Assembly (NCBI RefSeq): GCF_007991615.1
Contig: NZ_BJYR01000012.1
Span: forward strand, 186,001-250,000
Length of the DNA: 64,000 bases
From: Novosphingobium sediminis
GTDB lineage: Bacteria; Pseudomonadota; Alphaproteobacteria; Sphingomonadales; Sphingomonadaceae
Direction of reading: 5' to 3'
Shown: positions 55,610-63,502 of the stretch, one piece after another
Layout: each line of letters starts with the position of its first letter
Numbering within the stretch: the stretch's first letter is position 1
Made by a program: the position numbers and the translations under genes
Notes under the pieces: model-generated
Told to the model about the DNA's origin: nothing
The model's database searches: none
The model's input: only the letters and a program-made list of their open reading frames with translations

Positions 55610-55796
55610 GCTGGTTGCATAGCACCGGCGTCCGCTAAATCCACAAGACTATTCGTGAAACGTTGCAGGTCATCCCAATGAATTGACCAGAAATCGTAAA
55701 ATGGCGCCACGGCATTGCGTTACCTCCCACCGAAGCGCAACCAAGCATCGACGGAACTGCTAACCCTTCGCCAGGAACCGCTCCGGAGATTTGTAG

Positions 55797-56345
55797 TGGA
55801 GACCATTCCCCAGACTGATGCCGCGTCTGCGCCGTCGAAAACCCAAGACCTGCTGTATGCGGTGAAGAAGCAGATGGGCGGCTTGCCAAAAATTTTTGCC
55901 ACCATGGCGCAATCACCGGCCGGGCGCAGTGGTTGTCCTGGAGTTGCCGGGGCACTCGCCGCAGGAAGCCTGTCAAATGTGAACCGCAAGCAGATTGCGC
56001 TCGCTGTCGCCGGTGCCAATGCGTGCGATTATTGCGCTTCGGTGCATACGGGACGCGGCAAGGGAGCAGGTCTTTCGTCCGACGAAATGGCCAGGAATTT
56101 GATTGGCAGATCGTCATATCCCAAGACCGCCGCTCTGTCGGGCGTCGCACGCGAAGACGTTCGCCTACGTGGCCAGACAACGGCAGCTCAACTCGCAACG
56201 CTCACCACGCCGGTTTCGATCATGAGGCCGGTGTCGAGACTGTCGCGAACATCACACTCAGCATTTTCACGAACTACTTCAACCATATCGCGGGGACCGA
56301 AAATGATCTCCCGCTGATGCGTTCGCGGAGCGCCTTGTTTGTTTA
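55797..56345 (+). pseudogene. Broken carboxymuconolactone-decarboxylase (AhpD-like) gene
   Basis: One frame gives TKTQDLLYAVKKQMGGLPKIFATMAQSPA-like and NRKQIALAVAGANACDYCASVHTGRGKGAGLSSDEM segments (CxxC...H redox motif kept), then loses family character near 56100. Another frame picks it up again as VETVANITLSIFTNYFNHIAGTENDLPL up to 56345. Compared with the intact paralogue at 60267-60812, the region in between and one near 55930 carry frameshifts or deletions. Probably not functional. Confidence 0.8.
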
Positions 56346-56429
56346 GGCGACCCGAACGGGCCGGTTCGCCGCCCCCAGCGAACCGGCCCAACTCAGTCTT
56401 CAATCACATTCAATCCGAAGGAAAAGCCA

Positions 56430-56786
56430 ATGACCAATCCAATAGAAGCTGCCGAAAGCGCATCAAACGCGCTCACCGCTCAGGGCAGAATCCTTGAGTC
56501 GATCGACCAGTACTATGCCGACAATTGCGTATTCATCGAACCCGATGGCGCAAGCCGCACGTCGAAGGACGCAGAGCGCGCACATCTTGAAGGCTTTTTC
56601 GCGAGCCTGAAGAGCTTCGAAAGCGCGACGTTGCACGGCCAGGCCGTCGGGGACAATTTCTCGGCGAGCGAATGGACGTTCAAGATGACGGCCGGTGATG
56701 GCAGCCCGATCATCTGGCACGAAACGCTCGTGCGCACCTGGCAGGACGGCAAGATCGTCTCAGAAAAATACTACACCCAGGCCTGA
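56430..56786 (+). CDS. SnoaL-like / NTF2-fold protein
   Basis: A 118-residue single-domain protein: leading helices (ALTAQGRILESIDQYYADNCVFIEPDG), conserved HLEGFFASLKSFESATLHG and C-terminal strands WHETLVRTWQDGKIVSEKYYTQ. NTF2-like proteins bind small hydrophobic ligands and some are isomerases or hydrolases; no catalytic set can be assigned. AAGGAAAAG precedes the ATG. Same strand as the ferritin-like and cytochrome genes that follow. Confidence 0.8.
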   Translation: MTNPIEAAESASNALTAQGRILESIDQYYADNCVFIEPDGASRTSKDAERAHLEGFFASLKSFESATLHGQAVGDNFSASEWTFKMTAGDGSPIIWHETLVRTWQDGKIVSEKYYTQA

Positions 56787-56873
56787 TCTCGGGCGACCCG
56801 ATTGGCTCCGTTTCGACTTGAATCCCGGCGCACAGCGCGAGGGTAATTTACTACTCCAACAGAGGGAAATCTC

Positions 56874-57467
56874 ATGTCCAATGAAAATGAAGTTGCCATC
56901 CAGTCCCGCCGTGCCCTGTTCCGTTCAGCTGGAATTGCCGCTGCTGGGCTTGGGCTCGCCACCCTTGACGCACCGTTGCTGGCCGCGCCACGCAAGATTG
57001 CGCGCCGCGGCGATACCGACAGCTCAGATGTTGGCGTGATGCAGGGTGCTCTTGCACTTGAACATGAAGGTATCGCTGCCTATCGCATTGCCGGTGGAAG
57101 CGGGCTGCTCAGCAAGGGCGTGCTCGACGTTGCACTGGTTTTCCTCGGCCATCACGAGGGGCACCGCGATTCACTTGCCAAGCTGATCGCGACGGCTGGT
57201 GCAAAGCCTGTCGAACCCAAGACCGATGCCGAGTATATTTCGGCACTTAACATCGGCGCGCTCAAGTCCGAAGGCGATGTCGTTAAGTTTGCTGCCGGCC
57301 TCGAACAGGGCGCGACGAACGCCTATGTCGGCCAGATCGCTGCGTTGCAGGACCACAAGCTGGCACATCTCTTCGCGCAACTCAGCACAGACGAAGCGGT
57401 TCACTGGGCCATTCTCAACAACGCGGCGGGCGGCGCGATGCCCAAATCTGCGTATCTGTTTGGCTGA
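56874..57467 (+). CDS. Ferritin-like protein with Tat signal
   Basis: A 197-residue exported protein. The N-terminus SRRALFRSAGIAAAGLGLATLDAPLLAA is a twin-arginine-type signal, implying folding or metal loading before export. The rest is a four-helix ferritin-like bundle with Glu/His pairs (ALEHEGIAAYR, FLGHHEGHRDSL, LEQGATNAY, STDEAVHWAIL) suited to a di-iron site. DUF4439-like proteins of this kind have no proven activity. An RBS AGAGGGAAA precedes the ATG. Two bases separate it from the cytochrome c gene, so the two are co-transcribed and probably both periplasmic. Confidence 0.82.
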   Translation: MSNENEVAIQSRRALFRSAGIAAAGLGLATLDAPLLAAPRKIARRGDTDSSDVGVMQGALALEHEGIAAYRIAGGSGLLSKGVLDVALVFLGHHEGHRDSLAKLIATAGAKPVEPKTDAEYISALNIGALKSEGDVVKFAAGLEQGATNAYVGQIAALQDHKLAHLFAQLSTDEAVHWAILNNAAGGAMPKSAYLFG

Positions 57468-57468
57468 T

Positions 57469-57882
57469 ATGGCAAATCGCAAACGCATCGAGGCCGGGGT
57501 CGCGGTTTGCGCGATCCTGGCCGGGGCCGGACTGGTGTTTGTCCCCACCGCCGCGCCGGCGCAAGCGGTGGCCAATCTCGCAAATGGCCAGGCGCTTTAT
57601 CAAGCAAAATGTGGCGGATGCCATTCCATCGAGGCAAACCGTATCGGCCCGGCGCACCGTGGTCTCATTGGACGTCGGATCGCAACGGTACCAGGCTATG
57701 CTTATTCTCCGGCACTCAAGAAATTGACTGGCGTTTGGACGCCGGCGCGGATCGATTTATGGCTGCAGGGACCTCAAAAAATGGCGCCAGGCTCGAAAAT
57801 GTTTTCGACTGTCTCCGACGCCGCGCAACGGCGCGACATTATTGCTTATCTTGCCGCAAACTCGTCCGTGGATCGGAGGTAG
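57469..57882 (+). CDS. Periplasmic class I cytochrome c
   Basis: A 137-residue protein with signal peptide (residues 1-33, cleavage near PAQA), haem-attachment motif C48-G-G-C51-H52 and the Met ligand in PGSKMFSTV about 60 residues on. It carries single electrons in the periplasm. Following the ferritin-like gene by one base suggests that it accepts or donates electrons for that di-iron protein (inference). The ATG at 57469 directly follows that gene's stop. Confidence 0.88.
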   Translation: MANRKRIEAGVAVCAILAGAGLVFVPTAAPAQAVANLANGQALYQAKCGGCHSIEANRIGPAHRGLIGRRIATVPGYAYSPALKKLTGVWTPARIDLWLQGPQKMAPGSKMFSTVSDAAQRRDIIAYLAANSSVDRR

Positions 57883-57886
57883 CGGG

Positions 57887-58492
57887 ATGCCTGTTATGAG
57901 ATCATCCGATTGCTTGCTGGAAGACATTCAAGCGTGCACCCTGTGCGCTGAGCATCTGCCAGCCGGACCGCGCCCGATCGTTCAGTTCAGCGTAACCTCC
58001 ACAATTGTCATCATCGGTCAGGCGCCCGGCGCGCGCGTCCATGAGAGCGGCATTGCCTGGGATGACGCAAGCGGCGAGCGGCTGCGCGAGTGGACGGGGC
58101 TTACGCCCGATATTTTTTACGATCCCGCGCAGGTCGCACTTGTGTCGATGGGCTTTTGCTATCCCGGCACCGGGAGCAGTGGCGATTTGCCGCCGCGCCT
58201 CGAATGTGCACCAATGTGGCATGATCGCGTCATGGCCGTGCTTCCACCCGCGCGATTGACGCTGCTCGTTGGAAGCTATGCACACCAGCGCTACTTGGTC
58301 GAGGACAAAAAACAATCGCTGACTGAACGTGTTGGTAAATTTCACGAGTACCTGCCGCACTACTTTCCGCTTCCGCATCCATCCTGGCGTAGTATGGGCT
58401 GGATGAAACGCAACCCATGGTTCGAGCACAATGTTCTGCCAATGTTGCGCGATGCAATTGGAATGCGAATAGGCACTGCCCCACACGAGTAG
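57887..58492 (+). CDS. Uracil-DNA glycosylase family protein
   Basis: A 201-residue protein of the UDG superfamily: motif GQAPGARVHESGIAWDDASGERLREW, a core LLVGSYAHQRYL strand and the C-terminal PLPHPSWRSMGWMKRNPWF (equivalent of the DNA-contacting HPS motif). Cysteines near the start (ACTLCAEH) resemble part of the Fe-S set of family 4 enzymes but the full set is not evident. Removes uracil or damaged bases from DNA by family knowledge; specificity unknown. Starts four bases after the cytochrome gene; an odd partner for redox proteins. Confidence 0.82.
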   Translation: MPVMRSSDCLLEDIQACTLCAEHLPAGPRPIVQFSVTSTIVIIGQAPGARVHESGIAWDDASGERLREWTGLTPDIFYDPAQVALVSMGFCYPGTGSSGDLPPRLECAPMWHDRVMAVLPPARLTLLVGSYAHQRYLVEDKKQSLTERVGKFHEYLPHYFPLPHPSWRSMGWMKRNPWFEHNVLPMLRDAIGMRIGTAPHE

Positions 58493-59358
58493 GCTTGTCA
58501 GTGTTTTAGGCGACCGCCAAGCCATTGGTAGGCGCTTGGATCCCCTCGTGGGGCAATTTGGCGAACGAGGGCTTCTCGGTTCGGTGCTGGGCTACCCATG
58601 CGGAAGGGCTGGGCTGGCGGGTCGTTCCAATTAGTGGCGATGACTGGGATCGGTGTTATTGGCGCTGGGTTGACCAAGACGGCTGCATCATTCCGGTGTG
58701 TCGGCGGTGATAGCAGGCGATCAAACAGGTTTGCTGTCGGGCGACGGGTTCATTTCCAGCAGGGTGCCGCGTCCGCGAGGCTATCGAACAGGTCATACCA
58801 ATGCAGTCGTGTCTACCGTCCATAGTTGCCGTGGCTTTCAAAGTGAGGCGACCGCCAATGGGCAAGTGACAAGCGGTCGGAAAAGGGCCCATTTAATGTG
58901 GTGGAGGGGTCTCCACTTTACGGGATCTTCTGCGAATAAGTCAGACAGGAAGGCGACGATGGAGCAGGTACCGGCTGTTGAGTTGGATTTGGCAAAGCCG
59001 GTTGGCTAGGTTCACGGCGTCAACGCACAGTGCAATGTGCCCTGATTGGGACGCACAGCAATGTTTTCGAGCCCAGCGATGCACCATTCGGGGTCATAAC
59101 GCGCCTCCGTCCCGTCTGAGCGCCATATCCAATGATCCCCATTTATGTCCTAGTTCGATCCGTCTTTCCGGCATGCGGTCCTATCAGCGATACTGATCGG
59201 CCAAGGCGGAAGGTGCTCGCTCAATCGAACGCGCGCGCAATGCTGGTGTTGGGTACCGCAGCTTGCATCCTAGCCCAGCATTCAGCCATGCCGCCGCGCG
59301 ATCCATGTCCAGGCGGTCTCGCGTTCACTGCCGCATCCATATCTACCAACTGATCATG
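58493..59358. other. Degenerate island region
   Basis: About 870 bases without an intact gene. It holds a decayed copy of the toxin-like gene (58591-58710); the rest shows only short frames without family character. It looks like decayed mobile-element cargo. Confidence 0.6.
58591..58710 (+). pseudogene. Truncated second copy of the HicA-like gene
   Basis: The frame reads ATHAEGLGWRVVPISGDDW and on through DRCYWRWVDQDGCIIP, aligned with the 53676-53909 protein (HAETLGWRVVPISGHAWGRL, AWADRDGCMV). The N-terminal 15 residues and the C-terminal helix are missing, and the key His is replaced by Asp. Nucleotide identity is high across about 110 bases, so this is a duplicate in decay. Confidence 0.8.
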
Positions 59359-60171
59359 TTACCTTAATCTCTGCTTCACTTGGCGCGGTGCTTCGCCCGT
59401 GACGCGAGCGAACACCCGTGAGAAGGCTGCGGCACTATCATATCCGACGCTGTCGGCCACGGTCTTGACCGGCTTGCCTGCGGCAAGAAGGTCACGCGCA
59501 ATCGTCATTCGCCACCGGGTCAGATAGTCGATCGGCGTCCGCCCAACGCAGGCGCGAAAATGCGTGGCAAAACGGGTGCGCGACATGCCGGCCACCTCTG
59601 CCAGATCATCAAGAGTCCACGAATGCCTTGGCTGTTCGTGCATCGCCGTCAGCGCCTTGGCCAATCGCGGATCGGCAAGGCCGCCCAGCACACCATCATT
59701 CACCAGGCCACTGGCGACAACATGACGCACTACCAGGATCAAGAGATAGTCGAACAAATGGTCGATGGCGGCCTGACGCCCATTATTGTCGCCAAATCCT
59801 TCGACAAGCAGAAGATCGCAGGCGGGCCCCAGCGTCGGGTTCTCGGCCAGCGGCAGGATGACAAGGTCGGGCAGTCCTTCGCCAATCGGGTTGCCATTAT
59901 CGCCGCCCAGATCGACCTTCGCGCAGACCAGATCAGCCCCGCCTTCCGCAGCGCCAGTGAACCGATGCGCCTGTCCGCGCGGGAAGAAGAGCAGCGTTGG
60001 TTCGTTCAGAATGAGATCGGCCTCGCCAGATCGGCTCAGCGTCAACGCGCCGCTCTTGAGAAGGTGGAGGTAGCCGCAATCGGCAAATTGCGCGGTCGTA
60101 CACAAGTTGCCGGTAAAGAATGTCCGGGCGCTCGGGGCAGTGTGGGCAAAGAGAGCGGCAAAGATGTCCAT
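59359..60171 (-). CDS. AraC-family regulator with cupin_6-type sensor domain
   Basis: A 270-residue protein with the same design as the regulator at 54674-55609: cupin (LILNEPTLLFFPRGQAHRF) and double HTH (WTLDDLAEVAGMSRTRFATHFRACVG; KPVKTVADSVGYDSAAAFSRVFARVTG). Start is uncertain: ATG at 60171 is used, the frame is open to 60252. It is divergent from an intact CMD-family gene 95 bases away, which it probably controls. Confidence 0.87.
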   Translation of the reverse strand: MDIFAALFAHTAPSARTFFTGNLCTTAQFADCGYLHLLKSGALTLSRSGEADLILNEPTLLFFPRGQAHRFTGAAEGGADLVCAKVDLGGDNGNPIGEGLPDLVILPLAENPTLGPACDLLLVEGFGDNNGRQAAIDHLFDYLLILVVRHVVASGLVNDGVLGGLADPRLAKALTAMHEQPRHSWTLDDLAEVAGMSRTRFATHFRACVGRTPIDYLTRWRMTIARDLLAAGKPVKTVADSVGYDSAAAFSRVFARVTGEAPRQVKQRLR

Positions 60172-60266
60172 GTGAACGATCTGCAATGAAGTTGGCACCA
60201 ATCTGCACCGATAACAGCCGATAGAGGCGTTGTGCAAGCCCGCACTGACCAACAGAGGAAACGCAA

Positions 60267-60812
60267 ATGCCCCGCATCAACCCCGTAGAACTCGCCACTG
60301 CCGACACCGGCGTCCAGGCCACCCTCGGCGCTGTTAAGGCGAAGATTGGCATGGTCCCGAACCTTTTTGCGACCTTCGCTCATGCTCCTGCCGTGTTGAA
60401 TGGCAACCTCGCCTTCGCAGATGCACTGGGAAGTGGTGTGCTGACCGCTGCACAGCGCGAAATCGTTGCGCTTGCCGTCGCCCAGTACAACAGCTGCCAC
60501 TATTGTCTGTCGGCGCACACGCTGCTCGGGAAAGGTGCCGGCCTTTCGCCAGAGGCTATCCGCGCCGCCCGTCTGGGCAAGGGCCAAGATCCCCTCGACG
60601 ATGCGATCGCGACGCTTGCCTTGCGCATCGTTGAAACACGCGGTCAGGTGAGCGACAGCGATCTGTCAGCAGCCCGCCTTGCCGGCCTCGACGACGCCCG
60701 CATCGTCGAAATCGTCGGTAACGTCGCGCACAATGTTCTGACCAACTTCATGAACAACGTCGCCCAGACCAAGATCGATTTCCCGGTCGTCGATGTGGCG
60801 GTTGCGGCCTGA
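60267..60812 (+). CDS. Carboxymuconolactone decarboxylase (AhpD-like) family protein
   Basis: A 181-residue protein with the CMD-domain redox motif NSCHYCLSAHTLLGKGAGL (Cys-x-x-Cys-x3-His), preceded by MVPNLFATFAHAP and followed by the C-terminal TNFMNNVAQTKIDFP. AhpD-type proteins use these cysteines as peroxidase or as a disulfide reductant. This is the intact paralogue of the pseudogene at 55797-56345. RBS AGAGGAAA precedes the ATG. Divergent from an AraC regulator and followed by an SPW-like membrane protein gene 69 bases on. Confidence 0.9.
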   Translation: MPRINPVELATADTGVQATLGAVKAKIGMVPNLFATFAHAPAVLNGNLAFADALGSGVLTAAQREIVALAVAQYNSCHYCLSAHTLLGKGAGLSPEAIRAARLGKGQDPLDDAIATLALRIVETRGQVSDSDLSAARLAGLDDARIVEIVGNVAHNVLTNFMNNVAQTKIDFPVVDVAVAA

Positions 60813-60881
60813 TCATAATGCGTGCGGGCCGGTGCAGGACATCGGCCCGCTCCTCAATCACTTCCATAGGGAACCCTTGCC

Positions 60882-61253
60882 ATGAAACTGCAATTCCTTA
60901 CCCCTGCGCTGCATGGCGTGCTTGACTATGTCGCCGCTGCCGCCCTTATTGCGCTGCCATTCCTGCTCGGCTTTCAGGGTATTGAGCTTTGGCTCTCTGT
61001 TGCCGGTGGGGCGGGCTTGATTGCCTACAGCCTGCTCACTGACTATGCATTCGGTGCGGTCAAGCTGGTGTCGTTCGATGCACACTTGTTGCTCGATCTT
61101 GCCGCAGGAGTAGCCTTCATTGCCGCGCCATTCTTGCTTGGCTTCACCGCTCTGGCTTCGATCTACTACCCGGTTATGGCAGCTGGCGTGATCGCGGTGG
61201 TTACCCGTACCTCGCGAGCCAACCAATCAGGCCGAAAGAACGCCGCTGCCTGA
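60882..61253 (+). CDS. SPW-repeat-like membrane protein
   Basis: A 123-residue protein with four transmembrane segments in two similar halves (LHGVLDYVAAAALIALPFLLGF and AHLLLDLAAGVAFIAAPFLLGF), the pattern of duplicated SPW-type helices. Function unknown. It follows the CMD gene on the same strand and is likely part of the same response. Confidence 0.78.
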   Translation: MKLQFLTPALHGVLDYVAAAALIALPFLLGFQGIELWLSVAGGAGLIAYSLLTDYAFGAVKLVSFDAHLLLDLAAGVAFIAAPFLLGFTALASIYYPVMAAGVIAVVTRTSRANQSGRKNAAA

Positions 61254-61295
61254 GCACGTCTATCAAGGACACAAGAGTTGTTATCAACAATGCCA

Positions 61296-61325
61296 CCCTG
61301 CATGCCCCGATCACGGCATGCAGGG
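61296..61325 (+). terminator. Hairpin after the SPW-like gene
   Basis: An 11-bp perfect stem (CCCTGCATGCC / GGCATGCAGGG) with an eight-base loop and a short TTTG tail, 42 bases past the stop codon; the following P460 gene is convergent. Confidence 0.6.
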
Positions 61326-61540
61326 TTTGCCACGTCTGGAGTTTGGCGCTCCACGACCTGAGCCATAGCCCAACGCCCTCAGCGCCATGATCCAGTCGAC
61401 AGAAAAATTACGCGTACGGAACTCAATTCCTCACTATTCTGACCTTTGCAGAATCAGCCAACAGCGTTGAGCCCGTGAAAGCGGGCCCGCTTGTCGCAAG
61501 GCGAGGCGGTGTGCGGATCCCAACAGAGGCACCGCTCCGC

Positions 61541-62110
61541 TTATTTCTTGAGCACCGGATAGCCATCGACATAAATCGAGTCAGTCGCATTGGCTGGCAA
61601 GTGGCAAGTCAGACAATCGGTCTTGTAATCGGTCGATTTCGTCTTGGTCGGGGCGCCCTGATCAAACCATGCCCAGCCCCAGCCGTCGCCCCACAACTTG
61701 TTGTCGGGATGGCTGTTCTTGCTGTCCTTCACCATAACGAACCAGCCTTTCAAGGCTTTCGTATGGCTGACAGTGCCCGTTGTCATTGGTCCCGTCGTCG
61801 CCTCGAACACCTCTTTTACTAGCGTCGTGCCGTCCGCGAACGTGCCGGTAGCGCGATGCCCGGCTGCAGCACCGGGCGAGGCATAGACGATATGCATCTC
61901 CTTTGATCCGGGTGTGCCATCGGCCGCCACAGCCCAAGTGCCGAGATATTGATAGGTATCACGATAATCGGCAGGTACGCGCAAGGTGCCTGCGGCGTCA
62001 GCGCCGCTATTGGTGGTTCCTTTTTCCGCTCTCGTTTCGGTCGCCTCGCTACACCCGGCCAACAAAAGCGCCGAGGCTGCAAACAGCAGCGAACCCTTCG
62101 GAATGTGCAT
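61541..62110 (-). CDS. Cytochrome P460-family lipoprotein
   Basis: A 189-residue haem protein. N-terminal lipoprotein signal with lipobox LLLAGC (Cys20). The P460 domain shows YQYLGTWAVAADG, KEVFEATTG, a KALKGWFVMVKD strand, WGWAWFD and the haem-attachment motif C166-LT-C169-H170 near the C-terminus. P460 cytochromes oxidise hydroxylamine (to N2O or NO); many in non-nitrifying bacteria have unproven roles. Divergent from an AraC regulator gene. Confidence 0.86.
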   Translation of the reverse strand: MHIPKGSLLFAASALLLAGCSEATETRAEKGTTNSGADAAGTLRVPADYRDTYQYLGTWAVAADGTPGSKEMHIVYASPGAAAGHRATGTFADGTTLVKEVFEATTGPMTTGTVSHTKALKGWFVMVKDSKNSHPDNKLWGDGWGWAWFDQGAPTKTKSTDYKTDCLTCHLPANATDSIYVDGYPVLKK

Positions 62111-62211
62111 GAGATATCTCCCTGTTGACGTAGGCATTCGCTAACGCAATGCTTGTCTCTTCATGATGAAAGCCATGTAGATCAAATATTTGTGCAGAAG
62201 GGCTCTTTCTC

Positions 62212-63153
62212 TTGTCCAAACGTCTCTTGTCGCGAATCGACCTTGATGCGCTGTTCGATCAACTGCGTGTCGAGCCGATCGCTTTTTCCGAATGCTTCAT
62301 TGCCCCCGCTTGGGCGTTGGCCTTTTCAGCCACCCCGGCATCAGGTCTTCACTATGTGTTGCATGGCGAAGGTGAACTGGTGTTAGGGTCGGGCGCGCCT
62401 GTTCCCTTCGGCCCGGAAACGCTGCTTGTTACCCCGCGGGACACCCCTTACCGCATCCAGGCGCGGCCTACTCCAGAGGCACGGACAGGTTGTGGGGGTG
62501 TGGTCGCGGTAACCATCGACCTTGGACAACCCACACTGAAGCGCTGGCAGGCAGGAAGTGACGAGCCAGCGCTGAAGATCGTCTGCGGCCATTTCCGTGC
62601 AATACAGGCTGGCGATCGCGACCTGTTCGGTGCGCTTGATGCACCGGTGGTGGAGCATTCCGGCAAAGATAGTGTCGGCAGTCTGATGCCATTGATCCGC
62701 ACCGAACTCAGTGGGAACAACACGGGCGGCCGGACGATGGCCGCAGCGATGCTGCGCCAGGTTTTGGTGATACTGTTGCGCCGCGGGCTCGCCGAACAGC
62801 AGAGTTGGCTTGGTGCGCTTGATCTGGTTAGCGATGAGCAGGTGATGCGTGCCTTCAGCGCCATGGTGCATGAGCCCGGTGCGGCGCACAGTGTGATGTC
62901 CCTGGCGCAGCTGGCATGCTTAAGTCGGTCGGCCTTCATTAAGCGGTTCCAGGCGTCGTTCGGACACCCTCCCGCCACAGTGCTGCGCGAACTGCGCTTG
63001 CTCGCTGCGGCAGACCGGTTGCTGCGTAGCCGCGCATCCGTCGAGCAAGTCGCGCGCGGCGTGGGCTATGCGAGCCCAAGCAGTTTTTCGCGTGCCTTTA
63101 CCACGCGTTTCGGCGTTAACCCGGCGGCATATCAGGCGAGCGCCGAAGAATGA
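62212..63153 (+). CDS. AraC-family regulator
   Basis: A 313-residue regulator with an N-terminal cupin_6-like domain (LHYVLHGEGELVLGSGAPVPFGPETLLVTPRDTPYRI) and a C-terminal HTH pair (MSLAQLACLSRSAFIKRFQASFG; ASVEQVARGVGYASPSSFSRAFTTRFG). Start appears to be TTG at 62212. Third AraC regulator of the island, divergent from the P460 gene, which it likely controls. Distinct in sequence from the other two. Confidence 0.86.
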   Translation: MSKRLLSRIDLDALFDQLRVEPIAFSECFIAPAWALAFSATPASGLHYVLHGEGELVLGSGAPVPFGPETLLVTPRDTPYRIQARPTPEARTGCGGVVAVTIDLGQPTLKRWQAGSDEPALKIVCGHFRAIQAGDRDLFGALDAPVVEHSGKDSVGSLMPLIRTELSGNNTGGRTMAAAMLRQVLVILLRRGLAEQQSWLGALDLVSDEQVMRAFSAMVHEPGAAHSVMSLAQLACLSRSAFIKRFQASFGHPPATVLRELRLLAAADRLLRSRASVEQVARGVGYASPSSFSRAFTTRFGVNPAAYQASAEE

Positions 63154-63502
63154 GGCGCTTGATCTCCGCACAGATAAATCTCTTGCGGCTAACGTGTTGT
63201 TTTATTCATTTTGGCGGAGGCATATAATGTAAATGTTGAAAAAAAATTGTGGCGAAACGCGAACATAGGTGTTCGCCTAGTCGCTCGTCTCAACAAATGA
63301 AGATCCGTATGAAATTGTGAAGTAATGGCCTGATGTAACATAAGCGGTTGCGTTGTGCTCCCATAATTCAATCGGGCCGCGCCATAGCATCGCGCAGCGG
63401 TTGTTCGTCGCTCGATGTAGCTTGGATAAAGGAACCTAGGGGCTTCGGGCTTTTGGTGATAGCGCGAAGCACGGGGATAAAGATAAGGGTCGCAAAGCCT
63501 TA
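63154..63502. other. AT-rich gap with promoter-like and hairpin signals
   Basis: No gene. A perfect TATAAT (63223-63228) lies in an AT-rich stretch, and GCGAACA-TAGG-TGTTCGC (63259-63276) forms a perfect hairpin or operator. They may belong to the LysR gene leader or an unseen small RNA. Confidence 0.5.

Noticed and set aside
58525..58590. A real 61-residue gene from 58525.
   Set aside because: The first 22 codons have no match to the toxin-like gene and no ribosome-binding site; only 58591-58710 is homologous.
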